DNA from: Pseudonocardia sp. ICBG1293
GTDB lineage: Bacteria > Actinomycetota > Actinomycetes > Mycobacteriales > Pseudonocardiaceae
Direction of reading: 5' to 3'
DNA length: 64,000 nucleotides
Assembly (NCBI RefSeq): GCF_020131355.1
Contig: NZ_JAHLEL010000014.1
Span: 398,379 to 462,378 of the forward strand
The position numbers and the translations under genes were made by a program. Positions within the stretch are counted from its first letter, which is position 1. Every line of letters starts with the position of its first letter. Shown here in pieces: positions 52,836-63,572 of this stretch. Under the pieces are notes generated by a model. That model did not search any database and had not been told where the DNA came from. It worked only from the letters and a program-made list of their open reading frames with translations.

Positions 52836-55586
52836 TCAGGCGATGCGATCGGAACCACTCTCCCGGAGACGGCGGAGCGCAGCACGCCCCGGCACCCCCA
52901 GCTTGCGGTAGACGCCGGTCAGGTGCTTCTCGACGGCCCGGACGCTGACGGCGAGGTCCGCGGCGATCTCCTGGTTGGTCAGGCCGCGGGAGGCCCGGGT
53001 CGCGACCCGCTCCTCGGACCGGGTCAGGGCGGCGGGGGCGCGGACGGCGGGAGCGGGCCGGCGCCCGGGCATGGGCGTCCCCACGGTGTCGTGGCGGCGC
53101 GGTGGCCCCGCCGGGGTCCCGGGCCGGGGTGGCAGGTCACCGGGACCCGGCTCGGCCCGGTGTGCGTCCAGCGCCCGGGTCGCCCGCTCGACCTCCGACC
53201 GGTCGGCCGAGGCCCGCAGGACCGTGGTCGCCTCGTCGAGCAGGCCCGCGGCACGGTCGGTCCCGCCCAGCTGCCCGAGCATCCGCAGCGCCCGCCCCAG
53301 CTGCGCCGGTGCACCCCAGCGGCGCGCACGGGCCAGCTCCTGCCCGGCGAGCTCGCGGGCCTCGGCCCGCCGCCCCCGCTCGGCCAGGATCTCCACCGCC
53401 CACGGCCGCCACGGCACGGGGGTGGCGACCCATCCCGCCTGGTCGAACCGGCGACCGGCGTCGAGACAGTACTCCAGGGCGGTCTCCACGTCGCCGGCCT
53501 CGGCGGCGACCCGGGCGCGCAGCATCTGCAGGCAGGCCCCGAACCCCGGGGGGATCGACGGCGTCGCGCCGTAGCGGGCCAGTACCCGGTCCGCCCCGGG
53601 CCCGTGCGGTACCGCGGTCAGCACCGGGGCGAGCACCGTCCCGGGCAGCAGCGAGTCGTCGGACAGCTCGTCGACCAGGTCGACCGCCGACCGCACCTGT
53701 TCGGCGGCCTCCGTGACCCGGCCGGAACACACGAGGACCGCCGCGAGCTCGGCACGCAGCACCGCCTCGGCGACCGGGGCGCGCTCGGCACGCGCCTGCT
53801 CGATCGCGACCGACAGCCAGGGCGGGAGGTCCTCGACCGCATCGGCCATGCACAGACAGGTCACCAGCATCCCGACCGTGCTGTGCACGTGCTCCGACGA
53901 CGCCGGTTCACGGGCCAGGACCGCCCGGCAGGCGGCGGCGACCCGGCTCGCCGGCCGGTGACCGCCGACGGCGGCGGAGTGCAGCAGGACACACGCCAGC
54001 TCCCGCTCCCCCGGTGTCCCCACCGGGAGCCCGGCCGAGAGGTCCTCGAGCTCGTCGAGCCGGACGGCGGCGGCGGACAGCCCGGCGCGGGTGTGCTTGT
54101 CGACGTAGTGCAGCCGGGCCTCCACCCGCAGGGCGAGCTCGCGGACCTCGGCGTCCCCGGTGTCGCCGTCGCGGTCCAGCTCCGCGGCCACCCCCCGCAG
54201 GAGCGCGATCACCGGCGGCGCGGCACCCTCCAGCGCGAGCGGCGTCACCCGGCACAGCGCGGCGGCCCGCTCCCGCACCGACCCGAGCAACGGGACCGCC
54301 TGGACGATCCGGCGCAGGGCGAGGCCGGTGTCGTAGGAGCGCTCCAGGCCCGCCAGGTCGACCAGCACGCCGGCCCGCTCCGGCCCCTCCGGGCCCGCGA
54401 GCAAGGCGTGCCGCAGGTACCGGACGGCGGTCCACGGCTCCCCGCGGCCCGCCGCGCTCCCCGCGGCGTCGCGCAACGCCTCCACCGTCCAGGCCGGTGC
54501 CGACCCGCCGACCGCGAGCAGGTGCGACGCGACCCGGTCCGACGGCGCGCCCGCGTCCCGCAGCATCCGGGCGGCATCCAGGTGCAGGTCGCGTCGCTGC
54601 TCCGACGGCTGGACGACCCCGAGGGCGTCGCCGACCACGGCGTGCCGCAGCCGGTGGCCGTCGGGCCCGGTGAGCCCCATCCGCCGGGTGACGGCCCCGG
54701 CGAGAGCGACATCGGTCGCGTCCAGCCCCGCCAGCCGGGCCGGCATCGTGTCCTCGTCGGTCTCCCCCACGACGGCCACCGCGGCCAGGTAGCGGCGCTC
54801 GGCGGCGGGCAGTCGTCGCACGGCGTGCGCGAGCCGGTCCCGCAGCCGCGTCGGCGCACACCCGGGCACCCGGCTCGCCGGCGGTTCCACGGCGCCCTGC
54901 GGTCGGGCCGCGAGCTCCTCCAGCACGCAGCTGAGGTACAGCGGGTTCCCCTCCGTCGCCGTGGAGAGGGCCTCGACGAGGTCCGGGGTCGCGTCCCGAC
55001 CGAGTGCCGCGCGGGCCGACGCCGCGATCGCCTCGTCCGAGAGCGGGCGGAGCGACCGCACCGCGTCGGCCGCGGCGGTCAGCTCGGCCGGCAGTGCGGC
55101 GGTACCGCCGTCGTGCCCGGCCTCGCCGTCGAGGACGGTGAGGACCACCGCCACGCGCAGACCGGCCCGGGGGTGGCACAGAGCGGCCAGCCGGCGCAGC
55201 GGGTCGGCGTCGCAGCGGGCCGCGTCGTCGACGAGCAGCAGCACCGGCGCGACCGCGGCACGGTCGGCGGGCTCGGCGCCCGGGGCGCCGGTGGTGTCCT
55301 CCCGGTCGTGTCCCCGGCCGGGGGACGGCCGACGGCCGGACGGGGCGAGCAGGTCGTCCAGGGTGCCCGGCGGGAGGCCGGGCCCCTCGTCGCTGCCGGC
55401 GGCCCGCACGACCTGCATCCCGCGGGCGGCGCCGCGGCGCGCGACCTCCTCGAGCAGGGCCGTCCGCCCGATACCGATCGGGCCGGTGAACACGAGCAGG
55501 CCGGCCGCACCGCCGACGGCACGGTCGAGGACGGCGTCGACCTCGGCCAGGTCGTCGGCGCGGTCGAGCAGGACCGGACGGGGCAT
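52836..55586 (-). CDS. LAL-family LuxR transcriptional regulator (copy C, intact)
   Basis: 916 residues from ATG 55586. The AAA domain has Walker A LVFTGPIGIGRTALLEEVAR near residue 33 (Arg in place of the usual Lys in GxGRT, which may lower ATP binding) and a Walker B region VAPVLLLVDDAARCDADPLR. A TPR-like middle follows. The LuxR helix-turn-helix at the end is LTRSEERVATRASRGLTNQE, then IAADLAVSVRAVEKHLTGVY. It is the best preserved gene of the right-hand LAL group and stands divergent from the PqqD-like gene. Confidence 0.9.
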   Translation of the reverse strand: MPRPVLLDRADDLAEVDAVLDRAVGGAAGLLVFTGPIGIGRTALLEEVARRGAARGMQVVRAAGSDEGPGLPPGTLDDLLAPSGRRPSPGRGHDREDTTGAPGAEPADRAAVAPVLLLVDDAARCDADPLRRLAALCHPRAGLRVAVVLTVLDGEAGHDGGTAALPAELTAAADAVRSLRPLSDEAIAASARAALGRDATPDLVEALSTATEGNPLYLSCVLEELAARPQGAVEPPASRVPGCAPTRLRDRLAHAVRRLPAAERRYLAAVAVVGETDEDTMPARLAGLDATDVALAGAVTRRMGLTGPDGHRLRHAVVGDALGVVQPSEQRRDLHLDAARMLRDAGAPSDRVASHLLAVGGSAPAWTVEALRDAAGSAAGRGEPWTAVRYLRHALLAGPEGPERAGVLVDLAGLERSYDTGLALRRIVQAVPLLGSVRERAAALCRVTPLALEGAAPPVIALLRGVAAELDRDGDTGDAEVRELALRVEARLHYVDKHTRAGLSAAAVRLDELEDLSAGLPVGTPGERELACVLLHSAAVGGHRPASRVAAACRAVLAREPASSEHVHSTVGMLVTCLCMADAVEDLPPWLSVAIEQARAERAPVAEAVLRAELAAVLVCSGRVTEAAEQVRSAVDLVDELSDDSLLPGTVLAPVLTAVPHGPGADRVLARYGATPSIPPGFGACLQMLRARVAAEAGDVETALEYCLDAGRRFDQAGWVATPVPWRPWAVEILAERGRRAEARELAGQELARARRWGAPAQLGRALRMLGQLGGTDRAAGLLDEATTVLRASADRSEVERATRALDAHRAEPGPGDLPPRPGTPAGPPRRHDTVGTPMPGRRPAPAVRAPAALTRSEERVATRASRGLTNQEIAADLAVSVRAVEKHLTGVYRKLGVPGRAALRRLRESGSDRIA

Positions 55587-55816
55587 CAGCGCAGGCCCCG
55601 TGACCGGGTGACGCGCGCACGGAGCGCCGCGCGGTCCGTCCGACGGACGGCTCCCCCGGGTGGGCCCCCGACACTCATACGACCTCCGGTCCGCGGACGT
55701 GCACGCGATTCGATGATCATCTTACGCCGGTGCGGCGTGGAACGGAGCCCCACCACGGAATCCGTCGGGAAAGGCCCAGTTCTGCCGCCGGCCCGCGTCG
55801 GTTCGATCCGCGCAGT

Positions 55817-55833
55817 GGATACTGGTGGTATCC
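55817..55833. promoter_or_regulatory. Inverted repeat in the LAL C / PqqD-like promoter region
   Basis: GGATAC-TGGTG-GTATCC, perfect 6-bp arms. It lies in the 391-bp divergent gap 55587-55977, which also holds ACGCC-GGTGC-GGCGT at 55724-55738 and no convincing gene. The gap is visibly less GC-rich than its surroundings, as expected of a control region. Confidence 0.4.
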
Positions 55834-55977
55834 GGGCGACATCGGCGGCATAGTCCTACCGCGATGACGATCGGGGACGGCGAGCATGAACTCATCATGT
55901 CGGGAATGCAACGGACGGGCGACGCGACCGGTCGGGGACCCGCGGGTCGAGCCGGTCCGACACGGAGGGGGAGCGAC

Positions 55978-56234
55978 GTGGAACCCGTTCCGGGACTGAC
56001 CGTCCGGGTGCTCGACACGGGATGGATGGAGCTGGGCCATCCGACGCGCTGCGACCGGCTGCTGTGCGACGAGGTCGGCACGGCCATGTGGCTCGCGCTG
56101 TGCCGGTCGGCGTGGAACCTCGGCGACGCCGCCGCCCATCTCGCCGACCTGTGGGACACCGACCCTGGGCGATGCGGGACATGATGGACGACTGGCTGGA
56201 CGACCTGCGCGAAGCCGGTCTCGTGCGGCCCTGA
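55978..56234 (+). pseudogene. PqqD-like RiPP-recognition protein, frameshifted
   Basis: Starts at GTG 55978 after GGAGGGGGAGCGAC. The first frame gives VEPVPGLTVRVLDTGWMELG, then LLCDEVGTAMWLALCRSAWN and DAAAHLADLWDTDP. At 56170-56176 (CCCTGGGCG) one base is missing. The +1 frame continues with WAMRDMMDDWLDDLREAGLV and stops at 56234. Together about 85 residues form the PqqD winged-helix fold, which recognises RiPP leader peptides. I found no radical SAM partner or obvious precursor peptide nearby. An upstream in-frame ATG at 55864 would lengthen it. The frameshift may be a sequence error. Confidence 0.65.
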
Positions 56235-56471
56235 GGCGAGGACCGGCACCGGCGGACCGGCCCGGGCGGGGCGACGCCGCCGGGTGTGACCCGCCGGGCG
56301 ATCTCGTTACCCCGGGGCCGCCGCGCGCACCCGCGGGACCACGGACGGGACCAGCAGAACCCCAGCACTCACACCCCGCACCGTAGTGATCCAGCTCACA
56401 CACCGCACCACACCCCACCGAACCCCCGCACCCCCGCGGCCACAGTGTTAAGCGCTTACGCTACGGAGCCG

Positions 56472-56564
56472 TTGACCCCTGTCGAGCGACCCCCATACGG
56501 TCGAATCGGTTATCGAGAACGGCTACCGCGACTGTCCGGTCCGCTCCCGGAACAGCGTGTTCCG
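56472..56564 (+). promoter_or_regulatory. Promoter and operator candidates upstream of the PAS-LuxR gene
   Basis: TTGACC (56472-56477) and TACGGT (56496-56501) are separated by 18 bp, a plausible sigma-70-type promoter. Downstream lies the inverted repeat CGGAACA-GCG-TGTTCCG (56548-56564), a candidate operator. GGGGAG at about 56574-56579 was the original ribosome-binding site. The rest of 56235-56471 is C-rich with TTAAGCGCTTA at 56445 and no gene that I can support. Confidence 0.5.
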
Positions 56565-56582
56565 TTGAACTTCGGGGAGTTA

Positions 56583-56734
56583 GAGCGCCCGGTAAATGAG
56601 GTCGTGGGGGTGTCGTTGCAGGTAGAGGCACGGACTCTCCAGGCGACCATCAGGACATCAGCAATCCCATGATCACTTGCAGGTCCGTGTCTCTACCAAC
56701 ACCGACACACGGCCACCTCTACTGCCGGACGCTC
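56583..56734. mobile_element. MITE family 2, copy B (152 bp, in the PAS-LuxR leader)
   Basis: The same 152-bp element as 13807-13958, flanked by TTA on both sides (56580-56582 and 56735-56737). Without it the sequence would read GGGGAG-TTATTCG-ATG, a normal Shine-Dalgarno spacing of seven bases before the regulator's start at 56742. The element has therefore moved the ribosome-binding site 155 bp away from its start codon. Confidence 0.85.
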
Positions 56735-56741
56735 TTATTCG

Positions 56742-57383
56742 ATGCGAGTCCTGCCCTATGAAGGCGACACCGCCGAGCGCATTTCCCAGGAATCCACCAG
56801 TGCCTGCATGGTATCGCTCGACCGAGGCCTGCGCGTCGTCGCGGCGAACCAGGAGATGTTCCGCCGGATGTGCGACATCGGCTCCGGCGACGTGTGCGGA
56901 TCGGCCTTCTGCGATCTGCTGGACGGGAGCATCCGGCCCCGTGTCCGACACCAGATGGAGCGGCTGCTGGACGGTCAGCAGCCCCGTTTCCAGGAGCGGT
57001 CGGTCGCGATCGCCGGGGCCGACTCGTCGCTGCGGGGTGACCTGATGGCGACCGCGATCGCGCGGAACGCGGGCCGGGTCGAGGGCGTCGTCGTCGTCCT
57101 GCGCACCGGGGACGCCGAGCCGTCCGCGGCGTGGAGCGGGCCGCGCCGGATCCTGTCGGACATGGACGCCAAGATCCTGGAGGGGGTCGCCTCCGGCGCC
57201 TCCACCGTGCAGCTGGCCTCCACCCTGTTCCTCAGCCGCGGCGGCGTCGAGTACCACGTGACCGCCCTGCTCCGGAAGATGCGGGTCAAGAACCGGCCGG
57301 CTCTGATCTCCAAGGCCTACTCGATGGGCTTCTTCGAGCTGGGTTCGTGGCCGCCCCAGGTCGTGCCCGATCACGTGAAGTGA
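56742..57383 (+). CDS. PAS-LuxR transcriptional regulator
   Basis: 213 residues from ATG 56742. The N-terminal half is a PAS-like sensor (TSACMVSLDRGLRVVAANQE, then CGSAFCDLLDGSIRPRVRHQ). The C-terminal LuxR-type helix-turn-helix is LSDMDAKILEGVASGASTVQ, then LASTLFLSRGGVEYHVTALL, ending RKMRVKNRPALISKAYSMGF. Such proteins often act as pathway-specific regulators in actinomycetes. The acyl-CoA carboxylase genes follow 40 bp downstream and are the probable target. The MITE just upstream has removed the ribosome-binding site, so expression may be lost or lowered although the frame is intact. Confidence 0.85.
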   Translation: MRVLPYEGDTAERISQESTSACMVSLDRGLRVVAANQEMFRRMCDIGSGDVCGSAFCDLLDGSIRPRVRHQMERLLDGQQPRFQERSVAIAGADSSLRGDLMATAIARNAGRVEGVVVVLRTGDAEPSAAWSGPRRILSDMDAKILEGVASGASTVQLASTLFLSRGGVEYHVTALLRKMRVKNRPALISKAYSMGFFELGSWPPQVVPDHVK

Positions 57384-57423
57384 CTGCTCGACCCGACGAC
57401 GTCCCGAGGCGAAAGGTGAGAAC

Positions 57424-59000
<1,577 letters not shown>

Positions 59001-59004
<4 letters not shown>

Positions 59005-59240
59005 CCACCGCGACGGGCCCCGGGCCGCGGATCCTGATCACCGGGGGCCACCCGACCCCGGCCGAGGTGGCGGCGGTGACCGTGGCGCTGTGCGCCCTGG
59101 CCGGACGGGCCCGGACCGGCCCGCCTGCCCGGCGGCACCGGGCCACGTCCTGGCCGGGCGCGGACGGCTACCGGCCCGCGGCGAGCTGGACCGGTCAGGG
59201 CGGCTACCAGGCGCCCGCGAGCTGGACCGGACGCGCCTGA
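59001..59240 (+). CDS. Acyl-CoA carboxylase epsilon subunit
   Basis: 79 residues from the GTG overlapping the beta-subunit stop. The N-terminal part (ILITGGHPTPAEVAAVTVAL, then CALAGRA) is the typical AccE/PccE helix-forming motif. These small subunits bind the carboxyltransferase and stimulate it. The C-terminus has an unusual imperfect tandem repeat (DGYRPAASWTGQ, then GGYQAPASWTGR). It converges on the damaged LAL copy D. Position and length make the call firm despite low sequence complexity. Confidence 0.82.
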
Positions 59241-61430
59241 CGGGGCCCGGCCCCGGTGCCGCACGCCCGGCATCGGGGCCTGCGCTCGACCGGCCCCCGG
59301 GAGCGCGCTGCGGCCGCTGACCCCGAGCTTGCGGTAGGCACTGGTCAGCCGCTTCTCCACGGCCCGGCGGCTGACGCCCAGCTCCTCGGCGATCATCTTG
59401 TTGGTCGCCCCGGCGACCACCCGGTCCACGACCTGCCGCTCGGCCTCGGTCAGTCCCTCGACCACGAGCGGCCCCGCGGGCGCCTCCCCGTCGTCGCCGG
59501 TGCCGGCGGCCCCGGCCCCCGGCTCGACCGCCGGTACCGGTGCCGGCGCCCCGCCGTACGGGTCCCCGACCCCGGCCTCCTCGACGCGACGCAGGCCGCG
59601 GCGCAGCAGTTCCTCCCCCTCGGGCGCGCCCGTCCCGGCGAGGTGTCGCCCCAGCGCGATCTCGGCCCCGCCCCAGCGCGGCGGTGTCCGCCGAGTCCCC
59701 GAGCACCTCGACCGCCTCCGTCAGCTGGGTCCCGCCCGCGGCCCCGCCGACCAGCGCGCCCGCACCCGCAGGGCGCGCCCCAGCGCGGCGGGAGCGCCCC
59801 ACGCCCGCGCCAGTGCCAGGTCCTCGTCGGCCCACTCCAGCGCGGCCGCCGTCGCACCACGCCGGCGCAGCAGCCGGGCCGCCCAGCTCCGCCACGGGAA
59901 CAGGGCCGGGTTGGACCAGCCGAGGTGCTCCAGGTGACGCCCGCAGTCGAGGAGGCACTCCAGCGCCAGGTCCTGCCGGTCGGCCCGCAGTGCGCCGGCC
60001 GCGCGCACGAGCTGGTGGGTCGCGTGCGCGACCAGACCGCCGCCGGGCGGGCGCCCGGCGGGCTCCGGGCCGAGGGCCGGCGCCCCGGCCTCGATCGCCG
60101 CGGCGATCAGCGCGGTGTGGAACGCGGCCGACGTCGGAACCCCGCGCTCGCGCAGCACCCCACCGGGCAGCGCCGCGGCCTCGGCGGGACGTCCGCGGGC
60201 GAGCAGCACCAGTGCCAGCTCGTCGGCGGTGGCCGCTGCGGGCGACGCCGGGTCGGGGACGAGCCAGTCCTCCAGCGGCCGCGGCCGGTCGGCGGCGACG
60301 AGTGCGAGCACCAGCAGGCCGCGCGGCCCGTCGCCGGGCGGGATGCCGTGCGGGGGGCGCACCTCACGCGCCGGTGTGATCCGCAGCAGCCGTTCGCCGA
60401 GATGGGCGACGTCGGCCGCCGGCACCGCGCCGGTCAGCGCCGCGGCGTGCAGCAGCACGCCGACCAGCTCCCGGCCTGCCGCGGTGCTGAGGTACCCGTC
60501 CGGCGCGGCCACGACCTCGCGCAGCAGCGCACAGGACCGGGCCAGCCCCTCGGGGTGCTGCTCGGCCAGGCGCCGGGCGCGGGCGCGGATCCGCACGGCC
60601 ACCGCGCGCTCGTCGTCGGCGACCGGGTCCGTTCCGGCGTCGGCGGCACGGACCGCCTCCCGGACCCGGGCCGGTACCTCCCGCACCGTCGACGGGTCGA
60701 TCAGGGTGAGTGCGACCGCCCGGTCCTGCGGGGAGGCGAGCAGCGGCAGCGCCTGGGACACGTGCCGGACCGCGGTGCCGGGCTCGGTGAACCGCTCCGC
60801 CGCGGCCAGCTCCACCAGCAGGGCCCCGCGCTCGTGGCCGCGGACGTCGCTGTCGAGCAACGCCCGGCGCAGGTACCGGACCGCGACCGGGTCGGTGTCG
60901 TGGTCGTCGGCCGCGTCCGGGCGGTGCGCGGTGGCCGTCTGGTGTGCCGCGGCCCGCAGGACCTCGACCGCCCAGCCGTCGAGCGGGGCGGCGACCGCGA
61001 GCAGGTGTGCGGCCACCTGCCGGGCGTGGTGCCCGGTCTCGTGCAGCAGCCGTGCCGCGCGCAGGTGCAGCCGTTCCCGCTCGGCGGGGTCGGCGGCGAC
61101 GTCCCGGACCAGCGGGTGGGTGAAGCCGGTGTGGTCGTCGGTGAGCAGGCCCTGGTCGGTCAGCTGCCCCTGGACCGCACGGAGCCCGTGCGGGTCCAGG
61201 TCCGCCAGCCGCGCGACGATCGCCGGGTCGGTGCCGGGCCCCAGTACCGCCAGGGCACCCAGGTACCGGCGCGCCGCGTCGTCCTGTGCGCGCAGGCACC
61301 GGACGAACCGCTCCCGCAGGACGGCGGGCCAGGCCGCCCGCACCGCTGCGCCGCACGCCGCGACCGGTCCGCCGCCGGCGGCGACGACCTCGTCGAGCAC
61401 CGCCCGCAGCACCGACGGCACCCCCCCCCG

Positions 61431-61640
61431 TTACCTTCTTGATCAAGCCCGCTGAGGGCTTGCAGGCCGCCGGCCGCGGTATGACTGACTGCCCCTGTCG
61501 CCCGATGATCTGGGGGGTGTTGTCGCCGTGGCCGGAGGGCGCCAACGACCGCTGATAGAGACCTGACCCGTGTGGTCTGCTCGTAACGTGGCTGCCGGCG
61601 CGGGTGCTCGTGGTCGGCCTGCCGCGACGAGAAGGGAGCG
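61431..61640 (+). ncRNA. Candidate bridge-RNA region of the IS110 element
   Basis: About 210 non-coding bases between the element's left border and the transposase start. Bridge RNAs of IS110-group elements are known to be encoded at this position and to pair with target and donor DNA. TGGGGGGTGT at 61511-61520 could pair with the C-run target and resembles the target top strand read leftward (G-run followed by TG). There are several short inverted repeats, for example AAGCCCGCTGAGGGCTT. Structure was not computed. Confidence 0.3.
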
Positions 61641-61644
61641 GCGG

Positions 61645-62874
61645 TTGCCCGATCCTGACCAGCACCCGACCGGGTTCGCGGTGTTCTGCGGCCTGGACGT
61701 GGGCAAGTCCGAACACCACGCCTGCGCGGTCGACACCAACGGGAAGCGGGTGCACGACAAGGCCCTGCCCAACGACGAATCGGCGCTGCGCACCGTGCTG
61801 TCCGGGCTGGCCGAGCACGGCGCGGTGCTGATGGTCATCGACCAGCCCGCCTCGATCGGAGCGCTGGCCATCGCCGTCGCTCGTGATCTGGGGATCACGG
61901 TGGCCTACCTGCCCGGGCTGGCGATGCGCCGCATCGCCGACCTGCATCCCGGGCAGGCCAAGACCGACGCCCGCGACGCCCACGTGATCGCCGAGGCCGC
62001 CCGGACGATGCCGCACACCCTGCGCCGGGTCGGCACCGACGACGAGACCCTCGCCGAACTCACTGTGCTCGCCGGTTACGACGATGACCTGGCTGGGCAG
62101 AGCACCCGGCTGACGAACCGGCTGCGCGACGCCCTGCTGCATGTTCATCCCGCCCTGGAACGCCTGCTCGGGCCACGCCTGGACCGCGGTGGCGTGCTCG
62201 ACCTGCTCGCGGCCGCGCCCACCCCGCAAGCCCTGCGAGAGCTCGGCGCTGACGGATCGCCGAGACGATGCGGGCCCGGTCGCCTCGACTGGCCCGCACC
62301 CTTCCCGCCCAGATCCTGACCTCGCTCGACGCCCAGAGCCTGACCGTTCCCGGCACGGCCGCGTTCGCCCGTGTCATCACCGGCGTCGCCGGGCAGCTGC
62401 GCCAGGTCCACACCGAACGCGACCAGCTCGCCGACGAGCTCGAAGCCCGCCTGGAGGCCCACCCTCTTGGACCGGTCCTGACCTCGATGCCCGGACTCGG
62501 GGTCAGGACCGCCATCAAGATCCTCACCATCGTCGGCGACGGCTCCGGGTTCCCCACCGCCGGCACCTCGCCGCTTACGCCGGCCTCGCCCCAGTCACCC
62601 GCCGCTCCGGCACCTCGATCAAAGGCGAAACCCGATCCCAGCGCGGCAACCACGCCCTGAAATCCGCGCTGTTCCTGTCCGCATTCGCCGCCCTGGCCGA
62701 CCCCGCCAGCCGCGCCTACTACGACCGCAAACGAGCCGCCGGCAAACGACACAACGCCGCCCTGATCTCCTCGCCCGACGCCGCACCGACGTCATCTACG
62801 CCATGCTCCGCGACCGCCGCCCCTACAACCCGCCCACGGTCAACAACCCCGATCCAGAACTCGCCGCCGCTTGA
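61645..62874 (+). pseudogene. IS110-family transposase with three single-base frameshifts
   Basis: The start is taken as TTG 61645 after GAAGGGAG. The DEDD RuvC-like N-terminal domain is present: FAVFCGLDVGKSEHHACAVD (first Asp), VLMVIDQPASIGALAIAVAR and LHPGQAKTDARDAHVIAEAA. The Transposase_20 C-terminal domain is GPVLTSMPGLGVRTAIKILT, then AAYAGLAPVTRRSGTSIKGE and the catalytic-Ser region SALFLSAFAALADPASRAYY. The frame breaks near 62255, 62565 and 62772. Each is repaired by adding one C to a short C-run, giving about 410 residues. The element could be intact if these are sequence errors. Confidence 0.82.
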
Positions 62875-63572
62875 CGAACCCATAGAGACACCCCCCCCCG
62901 ACACCTCCTCGCACACCTGCAGGAACTCCGGGTCGCCGCGCGCGGCCGAAGCGGCCGGCGACCACCCCGCGGACCGCTGCGGGCCCCAGCGGCCGGGCGC
63001 GCAGCGGTACCCGCGGCCGGCGGCCAGGCCGCGCACCGGTGGCCGTCCGGCCCCCGGGATCGCCGTGCAGGGTGGTGCCGACGAAGGACACCGGCAGCTC
63101 CGCGACCCGCGCGACGAGCCGGTTCAGCCACTGCAGCGACGCCGTGTCCGCCCACTGGAGGTCGTCGACCAGCACCAGGACCGGCCGCTCGGCGCCGACC
63201 GTCGCCAGCAGCGCCTGCAGCTCGCGCACCCCGGCCGTGCTGGTCGTGCGGCTCCGGCCGGTCGAGCGGCTCCACCGCCAGCGCCGCGGGCAGGCTCCCG
63301 CCCGACGCCGCCAGCCACCGGCCGCGGGCGTCCGCGCCCGCGGCGGCGAGGAGCGGGTCGAACAGCTGCCGGACGACGCCGTACTCGAAGTCGCGCTCGA
63401 CGAGCGCCGACGCGGCCCGCAGCACCGTCAGACCGGCCCTGCCCGCCGCGACCGCCACCGCGTCGAGCAGTGCGGTCCGGCCGGTGCCGACACCGCCGCC
63501 GACGACGACGGCCGTGCCACGCCCGTCGGCGGCCCGGGCGACGGCGTCCCGCGCAGGGTGCGCAGCTCCAGG

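Larger units (their letters stand above)
61431..62889 (+). mobile_element. IS110-family element inserted in a C9 tract of LAL copy D
   Basis: Identical 11-bp sequences A-C9-G lie at 61420-61430 and 62890-62900, bracketing the element. There are no terminal inverted repeats, as usual for IS110. The two LAL halves join in frame at the tract (VSGG-VPS), which places the borders. A non-coding left end of about 210 bp precedes the transposase, and only 15 bp follow it, the layout of IS110-group elements. Confidence 0.82.

Noticed and set aside
59038..59958. Separate leftward gene of about 300 residues
   Set aside because: It is a composite of one true segment of LAL copy D (GGAAGGTQLTEAVEVLGDSA) and out-of-frame sequence produced by neighbouring frameshifts.
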